From: Saccoglossus kowalevskii
Taxonomy: Eukaryota > Hemichordata > Enteropneusta > Harrimaniidae
Length of the DNA stretch: 26,370 bases
Assembly: GCF_000003605.2 (NCBI RefSeq)
Contig: NW_003135341.1
Location: 408,437-434,806 of the forward strand
Direction: 5' to 3'
Position numbers and translations under genes: made by a program. Below the pieces are notes generated by a model that worked only from the letters and a program-made list of their open reading frames with translations, had not been told where the DNA came from and ran no database searches. Positions 1 through 9,840 of the stretch are shown one piece after another (the stretch's first letter is position 1; each line of letters starts with the position of its first letter).

Positions 1-620
1 TATGTAAATGAGTTGCTGGCCTCATCAGTTACGGTGCGGCGATGTGTTACTTCCTGTCCGCGACCCTGTTTAACTTACCTCAAGCGTTATCAACTAGTCT
101 CGCAAACTACAAAAAAAAATAAACAAAAAAACAGACAAGACAAAGACGCTTCCAGCATGCAAGCGGAATACGAAAAACATACAGTTGTAAATGATAAGTA
201 AACTTGTTCACGCTTATCTCGCAACATGTCGACAACTTCTCGCCCGGCATCTTTCAGTGGTGTACTGTTAACTATTTTTTTTCAGCATTTTTTTCTCCGA
301 ACGGCCCGAAGGCATTATAAAACTGACTAATTGTACATTTTTTGTTTCGCTGAACAATCACCGCGCTGATAGCATTGCGATGCAATGAATAAACACCATT
401 GCTGTGCTGTCATCGATAACTAACTTTTCAGTGGCAAAATACACAAACGTAAAATGCTCGGTTAATTACAAAAAAAAGTACCCCGGAAATTACAGAAACA
501 TCGGCAACGAGATGCTGTTTTTAAACACCGCGGAGAAATCACGCACTCTGCGATGCCATCTTGTCAGCTAGCATGCATATGTAGCGATGTCGCAAAGTAC
601 GTTGTACGGCCGTGCTCGGC

Positions 621-667
621 GACCTCTGGTACTAAGGCACTCTATGAATGAGGTATTTCCAGAGGTC
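621..667. repeat. Hairpin with 9-bp perfect stem
   Basis: GACCTCTGG at 621-629 pairs with CCAGAGGTC at 659-667 across a 29-base loop. No adjacent gene is recognised. Confidence 0.5.
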
Positions 668-764
668 AGGGTTCGTTTTAATTTGTACCGACCAGTCTCG
701 TATGCTCGTAGTTGAATGAAACCTGTTTCGATTTACAATAGTTGTCTTCCATTTCGACTTTTTC

Positions 765-1193
765 TCACCGGCGTTTGAGGGATTGAGTACAAAAACTGCG
801 AATAGCCGTTGTGTAGCAAAATATTACGGCCCATTTCAACCTGGCCGTCACACGGTTCATTTCACCGGAGATCGTGAAAAACTGCGTCATACAGAGTATA
901 TTTTCAAAAGTTTGAGGAAAGGTAAATTCAGACTCAACCCACCCAATGGGGATCGCTATGTTTATATAACTGTAAGAATATCTCATCGGCTTTACGTAAT
1001 CCATTGTGCCCCTCCCTAAGTGGAAATGATAACACGACGCCATGACAGTTTTCACGCAAGGTTTTGACACCGCGAACGATTTTACGTCCGTTTCCCTGGT
1101 ATTGTAAATATTTTTATTTAATTTTTTTATCTGGCGATTGAACATCAGCAAGCGTCGGTGTATGATGGATTTTGGCATGTCGTCGTGATGCAA
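765..1193 (-). CDS. Unrecognised 142-residue ORF, doubtful
   Basis: Among the longer open frames outside the GPCR and the repeats. It overlaps a 78-residue frame on the opposite strand (783-1019), so the open stretch may reflect base composition. There is no signal peptide, transmembrane pattern or recognisable motif. Residues 1-40 are rich in K and N, as in random AT-rich DNA, while the later part (GWVESEFTFPQTFENIL) looks more protein-like. I would not promote it to a gene without homology. Confidence 0.12.
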   Translation of the reverse strand: MHHDDMPKSIIHRRLLMFNRQIKKLNKNIYNTRETDVKSFAVSKPCVKTVMASCYHFHLGRGTMDYVKPMRYSYSYINIAIPIGWVESEFTFPQTFENILCMTQFFTISGEMNRVTARLKWAVIFCYTTAIRSFCTQSLKRR

Positions 1194-2124
1194 TAGCCAT
1201 TTTTGTGGACGATTAACGTCGCTTTCATAAAACAGGCATTATCTTCGTTCGTGTTTTCTGATTGGTTAGAGAGATTGAAAATTAATTAGCTCCCACAGTT
1301 TTTGTCAGTTTGTCTTGACATTTTCACACTATTTTGACAACGTCTCTACGAACAAAAGGACGTCTGGGCTTATTTTTAAAGCTTTGCATTCTCGGACAAT
1401 GACATTCGAAGTGTGAAATACTGACCGGGATTGACTATACGGCACACATCCTGCTTGACAACTTTGTAGTATGAAAACAAAATATATTACACATACGCCT
1501 GGACGTTCTTTTGTTAATAAACAACTGATAAACGTTGTGTGAAAATTTCACTCATAATAAACAAAAATTGTGCGAGCTATTTAGATTTCAACTTATATGC
1601 TAAACTGAAAAACACAAGTAGAGATAAATGGCTAATTTGCATAACCATTCACTCAGTAAGAAGTTTGCTAATGCTCATAATTAAAATGGCTGTAACAGTT
1701 CCAAATTTAAAGCTATTATCTTTTTGTAAAAAGTTAAATATAGTGCATAATATGGAGATCCTGTCATTACTTTTTTTCACCATGTTTCTTTTTGATTATT
1801 TATGTACAGCCTTGCTAAAACATGCAAAGCATTCAAAAGAGAGAATGTTTGTACCCGTTTTCTATACATGTATTTTAAAATCGTCTTTTGAGTATGTTCC
1901 ACTATTCATAATGCTGCGAAATGTTAACAGTCTATAGCCAAGACTGTTTGGGTAATAAAAAGCAAAAAAAAGAAAATTCACTCCTAAGTGCCCACAAACA
2001 TGCATCTATACCTTAAGTTAAAGTTGCATTTCATTGAATTTAAGGTATAACTAGATGCAGTTAAGTTAAACGGTAGTTAAATTTCCTTCCATTATAGCAA
2101 TGCATTTGAATTGAGTTTAAATAA

Positions 2125-2251
2125 ATTGAAATACAATTACATTACGATATAAGATTGCAATTTAATTGCGTTGTTTTATTAAAAACTGCATTCCTTGATG
2201 GGATTTAAAATTACAGATCGTAAATTGCAAAGCGCAGTTTGATGGTGGCCC
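2125..2251 (+). repeat. Dispersed repeat, copy A, possibly SINE-related
   Basis: Matches 3611-3733 in ordered blocks: ATTGAAAT.CAATTA, GATTGCAATTTAATT, then AAAGCGC..TTTGATGGTGGCCC against AAAGCGCGATTTAGTGATGGCCC. Immediately downstream, TGGCCCAATAGTTGAGCG (2254-2271) resembles a tRNA A-box. A degraded B-box-like GGAATCAAGG follows at 2292. The tRNA resemblance is weak. Confidence 0.6.
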
Positions 2252-2532
2252 GGTGGCCCAATAGTTGAGCGACCCTGCCAAACGAAACCATGGAATCAAG
2301 GTCAGGCAAACCCGGCAGTTGTTGATAAAATCGTGGAGTTTCGTGATACAATCTAATAGCATCTGTGTGACCAATGTATGTGCTTCATCAACAGAGTGTG
2401 CTGAATAAAAATCAAAACAACGTGGATTCCCTATAGTGATTTTGACTGATACTAAATGTCAATCAAATAGTGCGAAACTCGTTGAAACACTGAATGTAGA
2501 ACTAAGCCGAAATTAATAAACAAATGAATTAA

Positions 2533-2568
2533 TTACTTTATTAATTGATTAATCAATTAATAAAGTAA
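2533..2568. repeat. Perfect 36-bp AT-rich palindrome
   Basis: TTACTTTATTAATTGATT is followed directly by its exact reverse complement with no loop. The sequence could extrude as a cruciform. Perfect spacerless palindromes of this length are unlikely to arise by chance even in AT-rich DNA. Confidence 0.95.
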
Positions 2569-3610
2569 ATGAATATCTTTAATAAACAACAGTTTGCAAA
2601 TATTTTGTGACCACTCATTAGTCTGATATGCCGCTGTCTTTGAACTTTGAGAGTCAAGTTAAGGCACAGATACAACTATGAAGCGAAAGAAAGAGAGAGT
2701 TTCTGAACCGAATTTATACAGCATTTTACGTGATCAGGCAATTAATTTTCTGCATTTTGTTGTTAACCAAGACATGGCGAAATTTCGAGTCATACATATT
2801 GTGTGCTTAATAGTAGTGACAGAGGGCATATTTATTAAAATATGCAACATATGCAACCTTACCGAGTAGAGTTGAGGCGTCAGAAAAAAGTGGTTGGAAT
2901 ACTGCGGTCGCCATTTTATCCACACTGTAAGGAAACGTCAGGTTGTTTGAAAAAACGTATTCATGTGTGCTTGCTACATATTCCCCAGTACAATTGCGTC
3001 GAATAAATTACAATGTAGTAGATTTACATTTCATTATAAAACGTATGTTCACTATTTTCACTAATCTATATATAGAATATACTCCTTTTCATTACTACTG
3101 AATATAAGCTCACGTTTTGTGTTTGTTCGTATGTGTGTGCGTTTGTAAAGCCGGTGGTTCCTTTTTCATTTTGTGCTTTCAAGCGAAAGTTTTGTTTGTG
3201 AACCACGCCGCACCTTCGCATCGCTAGTTAGCAAACATTAAATATGAGTTCGGCTTACCCCACCCAAAAAGTTCAAAAGAGGTTTCTTGTTATAACTAGT
3301 CAGCAGTTGTTGAAAATACGACGGAAGATTTAGAATGAAGAGGTTTTACTCGATATGTAAGGGTTGGTAACATTAAAAAAATGTATTGTGGACAAATACC
3401 TGAATTCAGTTTTCAAAGAAACAGTAAGTAGTGTACAGTAGTATGAAACTGTTTGTATGAAGGAAGTTTCCGTCCAAGGTTGGGGCAAGATGTGTTCAAA
3501 TATCAAATGCCATCCAGAGAGTTCAAGCGAAGGTTCAACCTTCCCGACACCATTAAAGATATCAAATTGGGATCAATTGGGAGAGGTTGCCGTAGTCCTG
3601 TGATCATATA

Positions 3611-3733
3611 TAATTGAAATGCAATTAAATCGCATTTCTATATAGGATTGCAATTTAATTTCATTTCTATATACTGCGATTGAATTTAATATTCACAAAT
3701 ATAATTTAACAAAGCGCGATTTAGTGATGGCCC
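3611..3733 (+). repeat. Dispersed repeat, copy B
   Basis: Second copy of the repeat at 2125-2251, about 1.49 kb away and in the same orientation. It also holds a short internal direct repeat: GCAATTAAATCGCATTTCTATATA-like sequence near 3621 and 3648. It lacks the A-box-like segment seen after copy A, so similarity stops near GATGGCCC. Confidence 0.6.
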
Positions 3734-4308
3734 ATACGAACGTCTAGGATAGGTAACAAAACTACTTTACTTGTGGTTCATTGAACATCACCCAAACTGT
3801 TAAATAAGTAAATTCGTTGAAATACCCATCGTCTAATCTAAATTCAATAGTTTTCAATAAGTACAATTAACATTAACACAATTCATGGGACAATGTACAT
3901 TTATTCACATAAATGCATTGGTGCTGCTTTGTTTGTTGTGTCTGCACAACACAACAATATTTTGCACGATAATCCCTATAAAGCGTGCGTGTGTACAGTG
4001 GTAAACAAATGCATGTGCTACACAGTGGGGAGTGATCAGTCTCAGAGCATTCACAAACAAATAATGTGCAAACAAATGATATGTGAACCTCAAAGACGAA
4101 AATGCATTTGAAAAGTGGGGCTTGCTGTCAACATAAGTGTAGCGCATTTCAACAGTGGCGTGATACGCTATGACACTGATTTGTTCCAACACATTGGTCA
4201 ATGCACGTTTGAAGAGTATGTGGTATATTACAAAGAGTTGGGTTTGCCTGGCTTGGGATTGTTAGATGGAGTTGGTTTTACCGTTCGGTAGGTGTATATT
4301 AGTTAGGG

Positions 4309-4341
4309 CACAGTCCCTCTATCCTCTGTAGAGGGACTGTG
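4309..4341. repeat. Hairpin with 13-bp perfect stem
   Basis: CACAGTCCCTCTA pairs with TAGAGGGACTGTG across the 7-base loop TCCTCTG. GTTAGGG flanks the stem on both sides in direct orientation. It could be the remnant of a very short inverted-repeat element or a structured RNA element. Confidence 0.75.
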
Positions 4342-4452
4342 GTTAGGGTAATAGTGGGGTTGGACACGCACACTTGCAGTCGAAGGTTATGGGATGCGGC
4401 AAATATGTCTAGACGTAGATGGCGCAGTCATATCAACAATTGATTTGATCAT

Positions 4453-4486
4453 GGAAGGTATTAATCCGTTAGTACCTTCCACGATT
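4453..4486. repeat. Hairpin with near-perfect 12-bp stem
   Basis: TGGAAGGTATTA and TAGTACCTTCCA are reverse complements with one mismatch, separated by a short loop (ATCCGT). It lies about 115 bases from the CACAGTCCCTCTA hairpin. Confidence 0.6.
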
Positions 4487-4489
4487 TGA

Positions 4490-5758
4490 TAAACATCAAA
4501 AGATCGAGCCGTATATATTGATTTCAACCATTTAATAGATTAAACGTCAATGTAACTTTTACAGAACTGAACGAATTTACAGTTCAAACAATACTTACTT
4601 GATAGTAAGGGTTCATTCTAGTTTTGAGACGTACGACGATGATTTTCATTGTGTGGATGTTAGTACTCGGAAGTTCTGGTAGCGGTACTAAGCTCGTCTC
4701 CGTCTCGATTGAAACTGAAACTTTTGATCGGTGTCAGCATCCTTTATTTTATGTTTTTGTCATATTACCTAAAACCCTGAAAATGGAATTGTGCATGGAA
4801 TCATGGGAAGAAACGGTGTGCATTGTTATAACTGTAATAAAGGCCTTAAGGTGATTGACAGGTCATACTTGTTTTCAACTTTGGAAGGAGAATAGGAATC
4901 TACCAGGTGTGCTGTTATTTGAATAACAAAAGATGTTTATGATCCACTGAGTTGCCTACGTGACACAGCTACTAGCAAGATCACATTCTGATTGGCTGAT
5001 GTGGGAACCCAGGTGGTGACACTAAATCATGTCTATAAATTGGACAGACTCAGGACAGTTGGAGTCCATCATTTCAACTTGGTATCCAGTGTATGCTGCT
5101 ACGATATTGTATGACAAGTAATACAGGCTACAACCATCGTTCCGTGAGACTTGTATGAACTGCTCTGCGATCTCCTGCTTCCAGTGTTGCCCTCCAGAAT
5201 ACCAGCGTTCCTCTGCAAGCAAGAATCCTGTATTTCTTTGTTGTGTTGCAGACGCCATTGGCTGTCGTCCATTATTACATCCTGAAACTGTGAGTTATCA
5301 CCAATGCACACTTCCCTAAGCAATCCCCTATTTTAGTGACTCTATTCATTGTATTTTTCTGTGCTTTATTTCTTGTAATTATTTGTAGAGGTATTAAAGC
5401 CAGGAGCTTTAGCTCGATATTTTAGTATATGTGTATTTTATTTCCAGTAATATTGTCTTGTCTGCCCCATTCTAGCAGTAAAAAAAAAACCCTGTCCAAT
5501 GTGAGTTCCGTGGGTGGCCATCTCAATTGCGATAAGCAGGTTGTGACAATTTGAGACTCTTCTTATTTAAAGTGTGTGTCTGGAATATAATGTTGATTCA
5601 AACTTACCTTGGTATTATACCCAACCAAATCGTTGTCGTGTGAAAACTGACTTCTAAATATAGAATTTGTTTTTTTTTTGATATCATTATCCAATTCCAG
5701 TGACATGGAGCAAACGCTAGTATTTGCTTCTCTACTTACATGTGTTGATTACTAACTA
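4490..5758. other. Intergenic stretch
   Basis: Contains a 76-residue plus frame (4624-4854) that begins with a hydrophobic, signal-peptide-like MIFIVWMLVLG but has no recognisable continuation, and the weak minus frame at 5022-5258. No repeat structure was noticed beyond an A-run near 5480. Confidence 0.5.
5022..5258 (-). CDS. Unrecognised ORF, possible degraded exon or repeat-derived fragment
   Basis: A 78-residue minus-strand frame whose composition looks protein-like (many W, Y, Q, E and G, for example ERWYSGGQHWKQE) rather than AT-rich noise. The surrounding 250 bases have higher GC than the flanks. The start lies in CCAATGG. A second minus frame overlaps at 5099-5323. No family motif was recognised, and neither splice sites nor neighbours support a gene. 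It could be a remnant of a transposon or a processed pseudogene. Confidence 0.18.
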   Translation of the reverse strand: MASATQQRNTGFLLAEERWYSGGQHWKQEIAEQFIQVSRNDGCSLYYLSYNIVAAYTGYQVEMMDSNCPESVQFIDMI

Positions 5759-6353
5759 TTGGTGATCCGCTCCGCTAGGATTGCCCTTATAATCGCTTTT
5801 TTGTGGCTTTGTGTGTCTGTGTGATTTCCAGTGTTTTCACGTATTATTTCTTCTGTGATTTTTTTGGCTTGGCCAATTTCGCTCAAACTTGGCAGGTAAG
5901 TCACACCTTCAACCTAGTTATTAGGAAAAAATTGTGGCCCACCGTTGCCATAGCAACAGCCAAAAAAAAACTGTTTTGGGGATAGCTTCGCGCTTGGCTG
6001 ATTTTGCTCATACTTGACAGGCAGGTCATACCGTCACTAATTGGAATACTTTCGCCCCAAATTTATTACGACACTGTTACACTGTATCAACGTAATCCCA
6101 ACGCAACTTTGAATGAACTGTAAATGCTGCCTGCAATCTAGAAAATACTATCGCAAAACGGTTGGAAATGATAAATTTAACAGCAGAATACGTCCTAGTA
6201 ATAAAATAGACTTCTAAAGACTGAGTGTTTTTTTACGAACTTTGTATACGGTGCCCGTTTTAGTTATAAACCGACGTTAGCTTCAAGTCCATGTCCTACC
6301 ATGGCAACAGCCGAAAACATATTGCTTGTTTTTTGAGCGGAGCGGATCGCCAA
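5759..6353. mobile_element. 595-bp non-autonomous element with 18-bp terminal inverted repeats
   Basis: The left end TTGGTGATCCGCTCCGCT (5759-5776) and the right end (6336-6353), read in reverse complement as TTGGCGATCCGCTCCGCT, match at 17 of 18 positions. The interior has direct repeats: TTGGCCAATTTCGCTCAAACT at 5866 recurs diverged near 5995 (TTGGCTGATTTTGCTCATACT), each followed by TTGRCAGG.A.GTCA. A GCAACAGCC motif occurs near 5953 and 6304. No transposase frame is present and I see no clear target-site duplication. It resembles a MITE or other non-autonomous DNA transposon; the family was not identified. Confidence 0.82.
5944..5957. promoter_or_regulatory. RFX X-box-like palindrome
   Basis: GTTGCCATAGCAAC fits the RFX X-box consensus of two RGYAAC/GTNRCC half-sites. 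It sits inside the 595-bp inverted-repeat element. Weaker forms occur at 6549 (GTTGCCATAGTAAA) and 20142 (GTTGCCATGGGAAAC). Binding is not shown; the motif may simply belong to the repeat. Confidence 0.4.
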
Positions 6354-6359
6354 CCAGCC

Positions 6360-7000
6360 TACCGGCTTGTATATTTATTTATCATACACACATACCCAAA
6401 GCAGCAGCAAGGCACATAATTGACATATCAATATACTGTTTAGAGCCATATTGATACGGGATTGTTGAACTGATCAATATTTAGGTACGTATAGAGCGTT
6501 TGGTGAATTTAACAATATGGAAACAAAACGAAGGGGCATATTTGTTTGGTTGCCATAGTAAAGCATCAATGAATCCAATATTTAAAGCCAATTACTTAAC
6601 ATTTCAAACAGTCGGCAATTGATTGATTTCATTCATCTTTCACTCGGAATTGTTTAGATAACCGTATGGTGTGCGTACCGGCCACAATTATATATTCGAT
6701 TACCAAGCGGTGGGAAGAAATGCATGCTCTCATTTCCATTGACAGAAATGCGTTAATTATGTTTTTTTAAGTTCCACATTTCAGTTGCTGCTTGCAATGA
6801 AGACATCGATGTAATTATCGAACACACTGTTTTCCAGACGTCTGATTTCAGGAGTCACAGTCGTGTGTGCACTCGCATCGTATAAAGTATCATGGAAATG
6901 TCCATCTCAAATGTCTGCCCGTACAAGGAAAGTTCCCAGTCTTTTCAGATTATGGTCTACAGCATAACTACTGTCGTATACGACTTATTTACCACTTCCG
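6360..7000. other. Intergenic stretch
   Basis: Only a short inverted repeat (TATCAATAT...ATATTGATA around 6428-6458) and a weak X-box-like GTTGCCATAGTAAA at 6549 were seen. Confidence 0.5.
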
Positions 7001-7009
7001 TGTCACTGA

Positions 7010-7126
7010 GAATGTTCTAGAACCGTACTGTGTCTGGGTGGAATATTCTATATTTTTTTTAGGAACTGGTTGAATAGGTAATAGAACACTTTAGGAGGCA
7101 ATAGAAGGTAATGGAACATTCTAGAA
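7010..7126. promoter_or_regulatory. Heat-shock element cluster
   Basis: Two exact three-unit heat-shock elements of the form GAAnnTTCnnGAA: GAATGTTCTAGAA at 7010-7022 and GAACATTCTAGAA at 7114-7126. A two-unit GAATATTC lies at 7041-7048. A TATA-like run follows at 7192. No protein-coding frame is recognisable downstream, so this may be the promoter of a noncoding RNA, the promoter part of a degraded solo LTR, or coincidence. HSF trimers are known to bind this spacing. Confidence 0.5.
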
Positions 7127-7191
7127 ATCTGTAGTAAGTTCCAGACTCGTTATGTATGCTGATGTAATGGTCTATTTATAGACAGTATGGG

Positions 7192-7205
7192 TATATATAT
7201 ATATA
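7192..7205 (+). repeat. Short (TA)n run, possible TATA box
   Basis: Seven TA dinucleotides followed by GAGGAG, 66 bases after the second heat-shock element. It could act as a TATA box for transcription starting near 7225, where CAGCACTGAGATC follows, or it may be an ordinary microsatellite. Confidence 0.35.
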
Positions 7206-7209
7206 GAGG

Positions 7210-8300
7210 AGTTGTTCAGCACTGAGATCAGATCGGAGATCTCGTTGAATTGTATTGGAGTTTAAATATCTAGTTATTGGAGTAGTGAAGTTTTACCTCG
7301 TTATTGTACTTGATGTTTGCAGAGTATAATAATACCAGTACCAGTTGAAACCTCATCTGTTGGCTCCGTGTTCGTATGTTATCATCGCTGCCAGGGAAGT
7401 CTTTTTGTTACTGTTGCCATTTTGGTATTTGAACCATCACACCTGTACTATACCAATTACGGTAATATTACGTTGCGTGTGACAACTACATTCAAGTTAT
7501 AAACAAATCCCACTATTTGCGCATCTCCAATCCCCGTCGTCATGAAAGTGGTGTACGTCTTCCAGCTGCCCTGCGAAACATGTACCCAAGACCTCAATGT
7601 TACTAAACTACAAAGGCGCAGCATTTAGTCAGATTGAGTTTTGTCTAAACAGACGTGTCACGTGCACATTTTGCAACAGATCTGACTGCTTTTATCGAAC
7701 GTTCTAACCGGCAAATCTGCACGTCTGTGTTTCCGTTGCTGTAGCGTTTTTATTTTCTACAGTCATCATATCCACTGTGCTGTTGACTGGTGTAACCGTG
7801 ATATTTGAACGTGATGGCGGCAGAAAATAAAACATTATTTGGAAAATAAAAACAAGTCTCGTGGCTCTTTCTTGAACGAGGTTATTCGGAACCGTCTTCT
7901 TTAATTTCGATTAAAATAGCACCGTAGTGTTAGGCTGTAAATTCCTGTGATAGTGTAAGACGTTCACGCGTATGCATAATAAAATAGGGAAGATTCCTGT
8001 ATTTCGTTGACTGAAAACTTGGCTGTTGTTTTTGTTTTTGTGCTCTAGTAACCTCCTTTTATAATTTCGTGAAATAACCAAAGACGAGTAGCTCAACACG
8101 TAGTCCTTTCTTGTCCTGAGTTTCTGTGCGAAAGTTCAGTACTAATGATCTCGTGAAAATTTCTTAGATGAATAACCGGGTTACAGGTAACCAATAATCA
8201 TATAACTCAACGAAATTACTAAATTAGTTATTAACAACGCTGGTTCTCATGAAATATTTGTGGATTATTCTGATTCGTTTTACGGGAACGTTTGTTATCC
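7210..8300. other. Intergenic stretch after the heat-shock-element cluster
   Basis: No recognised gene. Small frames at 7317-7502 (plus) and 7911-8099 (minus) show no motif. The segment from 7210 to about 7500 could be the transcribed part of an LTR or noncoding RNA driven by the HSE/TATA region, but no LTR partner or primer-binding site was identified. Confidence 0.45.
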
Positions 8301-8306
8301 ACACCA

Positions 8307-8406
8307 GGATGGGCTGCTTATCGAGGTCACGATGCAGAGTTCAGGGGTCAGCACGCACACAGTCGCACACGGATTGGCTGCTTATCGGGGTCACGACGCA
8401 GAGTTT
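8307..8406 (+). repeat. 64-bp direct duplication
   Basis: GGATGGGCTGCTTATCGAGG at 8307 and GGATTGGCTGCTTATCGGGG at 8371 start two copies that continue with GTCACGAYGCAGAGTT. The second copy is partial. Between them is a CA-rich stretch (GCACGCACACAGTCGCACAC). The surrounding open frame has no recognised product. Confidence 0.85.
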
Positions 8407-8667
8407 CTTGCGTATTTTTGTGAACATTCGACCTAATGCATACCCAATGCATAATAATGTTTCTAATTGTCTTGCATAATTATTGATTTAGACACAAGTA
8501 CTCAACTTCTCGACTTTTCAACATTTTCAGGAAGAAACTCATTGATGAAAGCATAATCATCAGCTTATATTCTACATATAATTTGTAACCGTAATTTTTA
8601 ACAGTATGAGACAAAATCGTAATGTAAAAGTTATAGAAATGTTATCATCTTTTTACTAACTGGCTGG

Positions 8668-8875
8668 CGAGATCTCGTTGTGAGAAGGAGAACCACGTGA
8701 CTTTTTTCCGCCACAAAATGAGTGTCCCATTTTCATTCGTCATCGTGTTCAATGTTCTAATTACCATGGTTACATTAGCCTGGAGAAGAGTGGAAATGAT
8801 GACGAACAAAAATGGAACACTGTTTGAGAAGCATAACAAGTGTAGTGGATTTCTCGCTCTCAGCGAGATTACGGC
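8668..8875. mobile_element. ~210-bp imperfect foldback (inverted-repeat) element
   Basis: The two halves are imperfect reverse complements around a centre at ACCATGGT (8763-8770). Matching blocks, outer to inner: ATCTCGYTG.GAG, GTGT.CCATTTT..TTCGTCATC and TAACCATGG. Open frames on both strands (8697-8909 plus, 8645-8881 minus) encode similar peptides (NKNGTLF and NENGTLI), as expected of a palindrome rather than two genes. This fits a foldback or MITE-type insertion; no target-site duplication was confirmed. Confidence 0.78.
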
Positions 8876-9520
8876 GGCCATTCGTGTCAGGCGTAATCAA
8901 TATGTTTAATGATATGTTACGAATTAATCAATTCTTGCATGAACGCCATACCTAATCGATTAAACAACATACTTTATATTTGTATCATCAACTTTATTTT
9001 TATTTGACATACATAAGGTCACACGCCTCGGAAAACCGATGCCCAAACACGAACTAGTACGGCTCATCGAGGAAGTAAGCCATTCGTTTACTTTTTCATG
9101 GAAATTAGCTCTTTCAATCACATCATCTGATAAACAGTCTCGAGTCAGATTCACGCAGTGTAAACATATTGGATTGTTGTCAATCTTTATCAGGTTGTGT
9201 GATTGAAAATGGAGGTTATCTCTGTAAAAAAAAAACTGTCACGACAAAAAAAGTAAACAAACTTGTTACTACTTTCGCAAGCAACACAAATTTCTGCTGA
9301 ACCAAGGTCTAGCCTTCAAGCCACACACACTGGCTCTTAATATGTTCCATGGGCATCAGTCCACTTAGATGCCAACCATAAAACGTGATATGAAGATGCG
9401 AAATTGAAGCGTATTTATTTGTTTATATTTCTGATGCTCACTGTCGTAAATGTATAAATAATTAAATATCAAAGAGTATGAAACACTGGGGGTCCCGTGA
9501 TTACGTGACGCTTTCACCAC

Positions 9521-9528
9521 TGACGTCA
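9521..9528. promoter_or_regulatory. Perfect palindromic CRE (TGACGTCA)
   Basis: An exact CREB/ATF consensus palindrome. It lies about 310 bases past the stop codon of the GPCR gene, which runs on the opposite strand, and 35 bases beyond its possible polyadenylation signal. An ACGTGACG half-site-like stretch sits just to the left. Because the position is downstream of the gene, any role in its expression is guesswork; an 8-bp match can occur by chance in a window this size. Confidence 0.3.
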
Positions 9529-9555
9529 TTCAGATTCACAAATGTAAATGTTGTC

Positions 9556-9561
9556 TTTATT
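9556..9561 (-). terminator. Possible polyadenylation signal of the GPCR gene
   Basis: AATAAA on the minus strand, about 280 bases downstream of the GPCR stop codon. It is followed on that strand by moderately T/G-rich sequence, as expected for a cleavage-site environment. The hexamer is common in AT-rich DNA, so this is only the best nearby candidate. Confidence 0.3.
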
Positions 9562-9840
9562 TAGCTAAATCGCTAAACATACAGGTGGAGTTCACGTAAT
9601 ATATATTAAACTTTTCGTCAATAATGGGCAATACAAGCAGTATAAGTACTAGTATTCTTCAGGTCAAGGTTGGCATTGTCAGTGTCAGATTCCATAAGAT
9701 GCTAAATGCTTTGTTCGGAACACTCGAAATGTGTGGATTTCCAAAGCATTGTTCTGTTGGTGTCACAATTTCGAGAGCTTATTTTTTCAGCCTGAATATT
9801 CTGTAATTTCGGTAAATATCCTGAACTAGAAATCAACCTA

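Larger units (their letters stand above)
1..2124. other. Noncoding, AT-rich flank
   Basis: Apart from the hairpin at 621-667 and the doubtful open frame at 765-1193, I see no gene. The 132-residue frame at 1539-1937 is dominated by L, I, K, N, S and F codons expected from AT-rich DNA and shows no motif. Near 2007-2060, ATACCTTAA and TTAAGGTAT form a loose hairpin. Confidence 0.6.

Noticed and set aside
1539-1937. 132-codon plus-strand frame
   Set aside because: Composition is that of translated AT-rich DNA (L, I, K, N, S, F), with no motif and no supporting promoter or splice context.
2254-2301. Functional tRNA gene
   Set aside because: Only an A-box-like stretch is convincing. The B-box is degraded and no cloverleaf can be formed.
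4624-4854. Small secreted protein with a signal peptide
   Set aside because: The hydrophobic start is suggestive but the remainder has no pattern, and such short frames are expected by chance here.
8645-8909. Two overlapping genes on opposite strands
   Set aside because: The peptides resemble each other because the DNA is an imperfect palindrome; a foldback element explains it better.
9624-9806. Plus-strand frame starting MGNTSS, convergent with the GPCR
   Set aside because: The N-terminus resembles a myristoylation signal, but the rest shows no motif and the region is probably the 3' untranslated part of the receptor gene.
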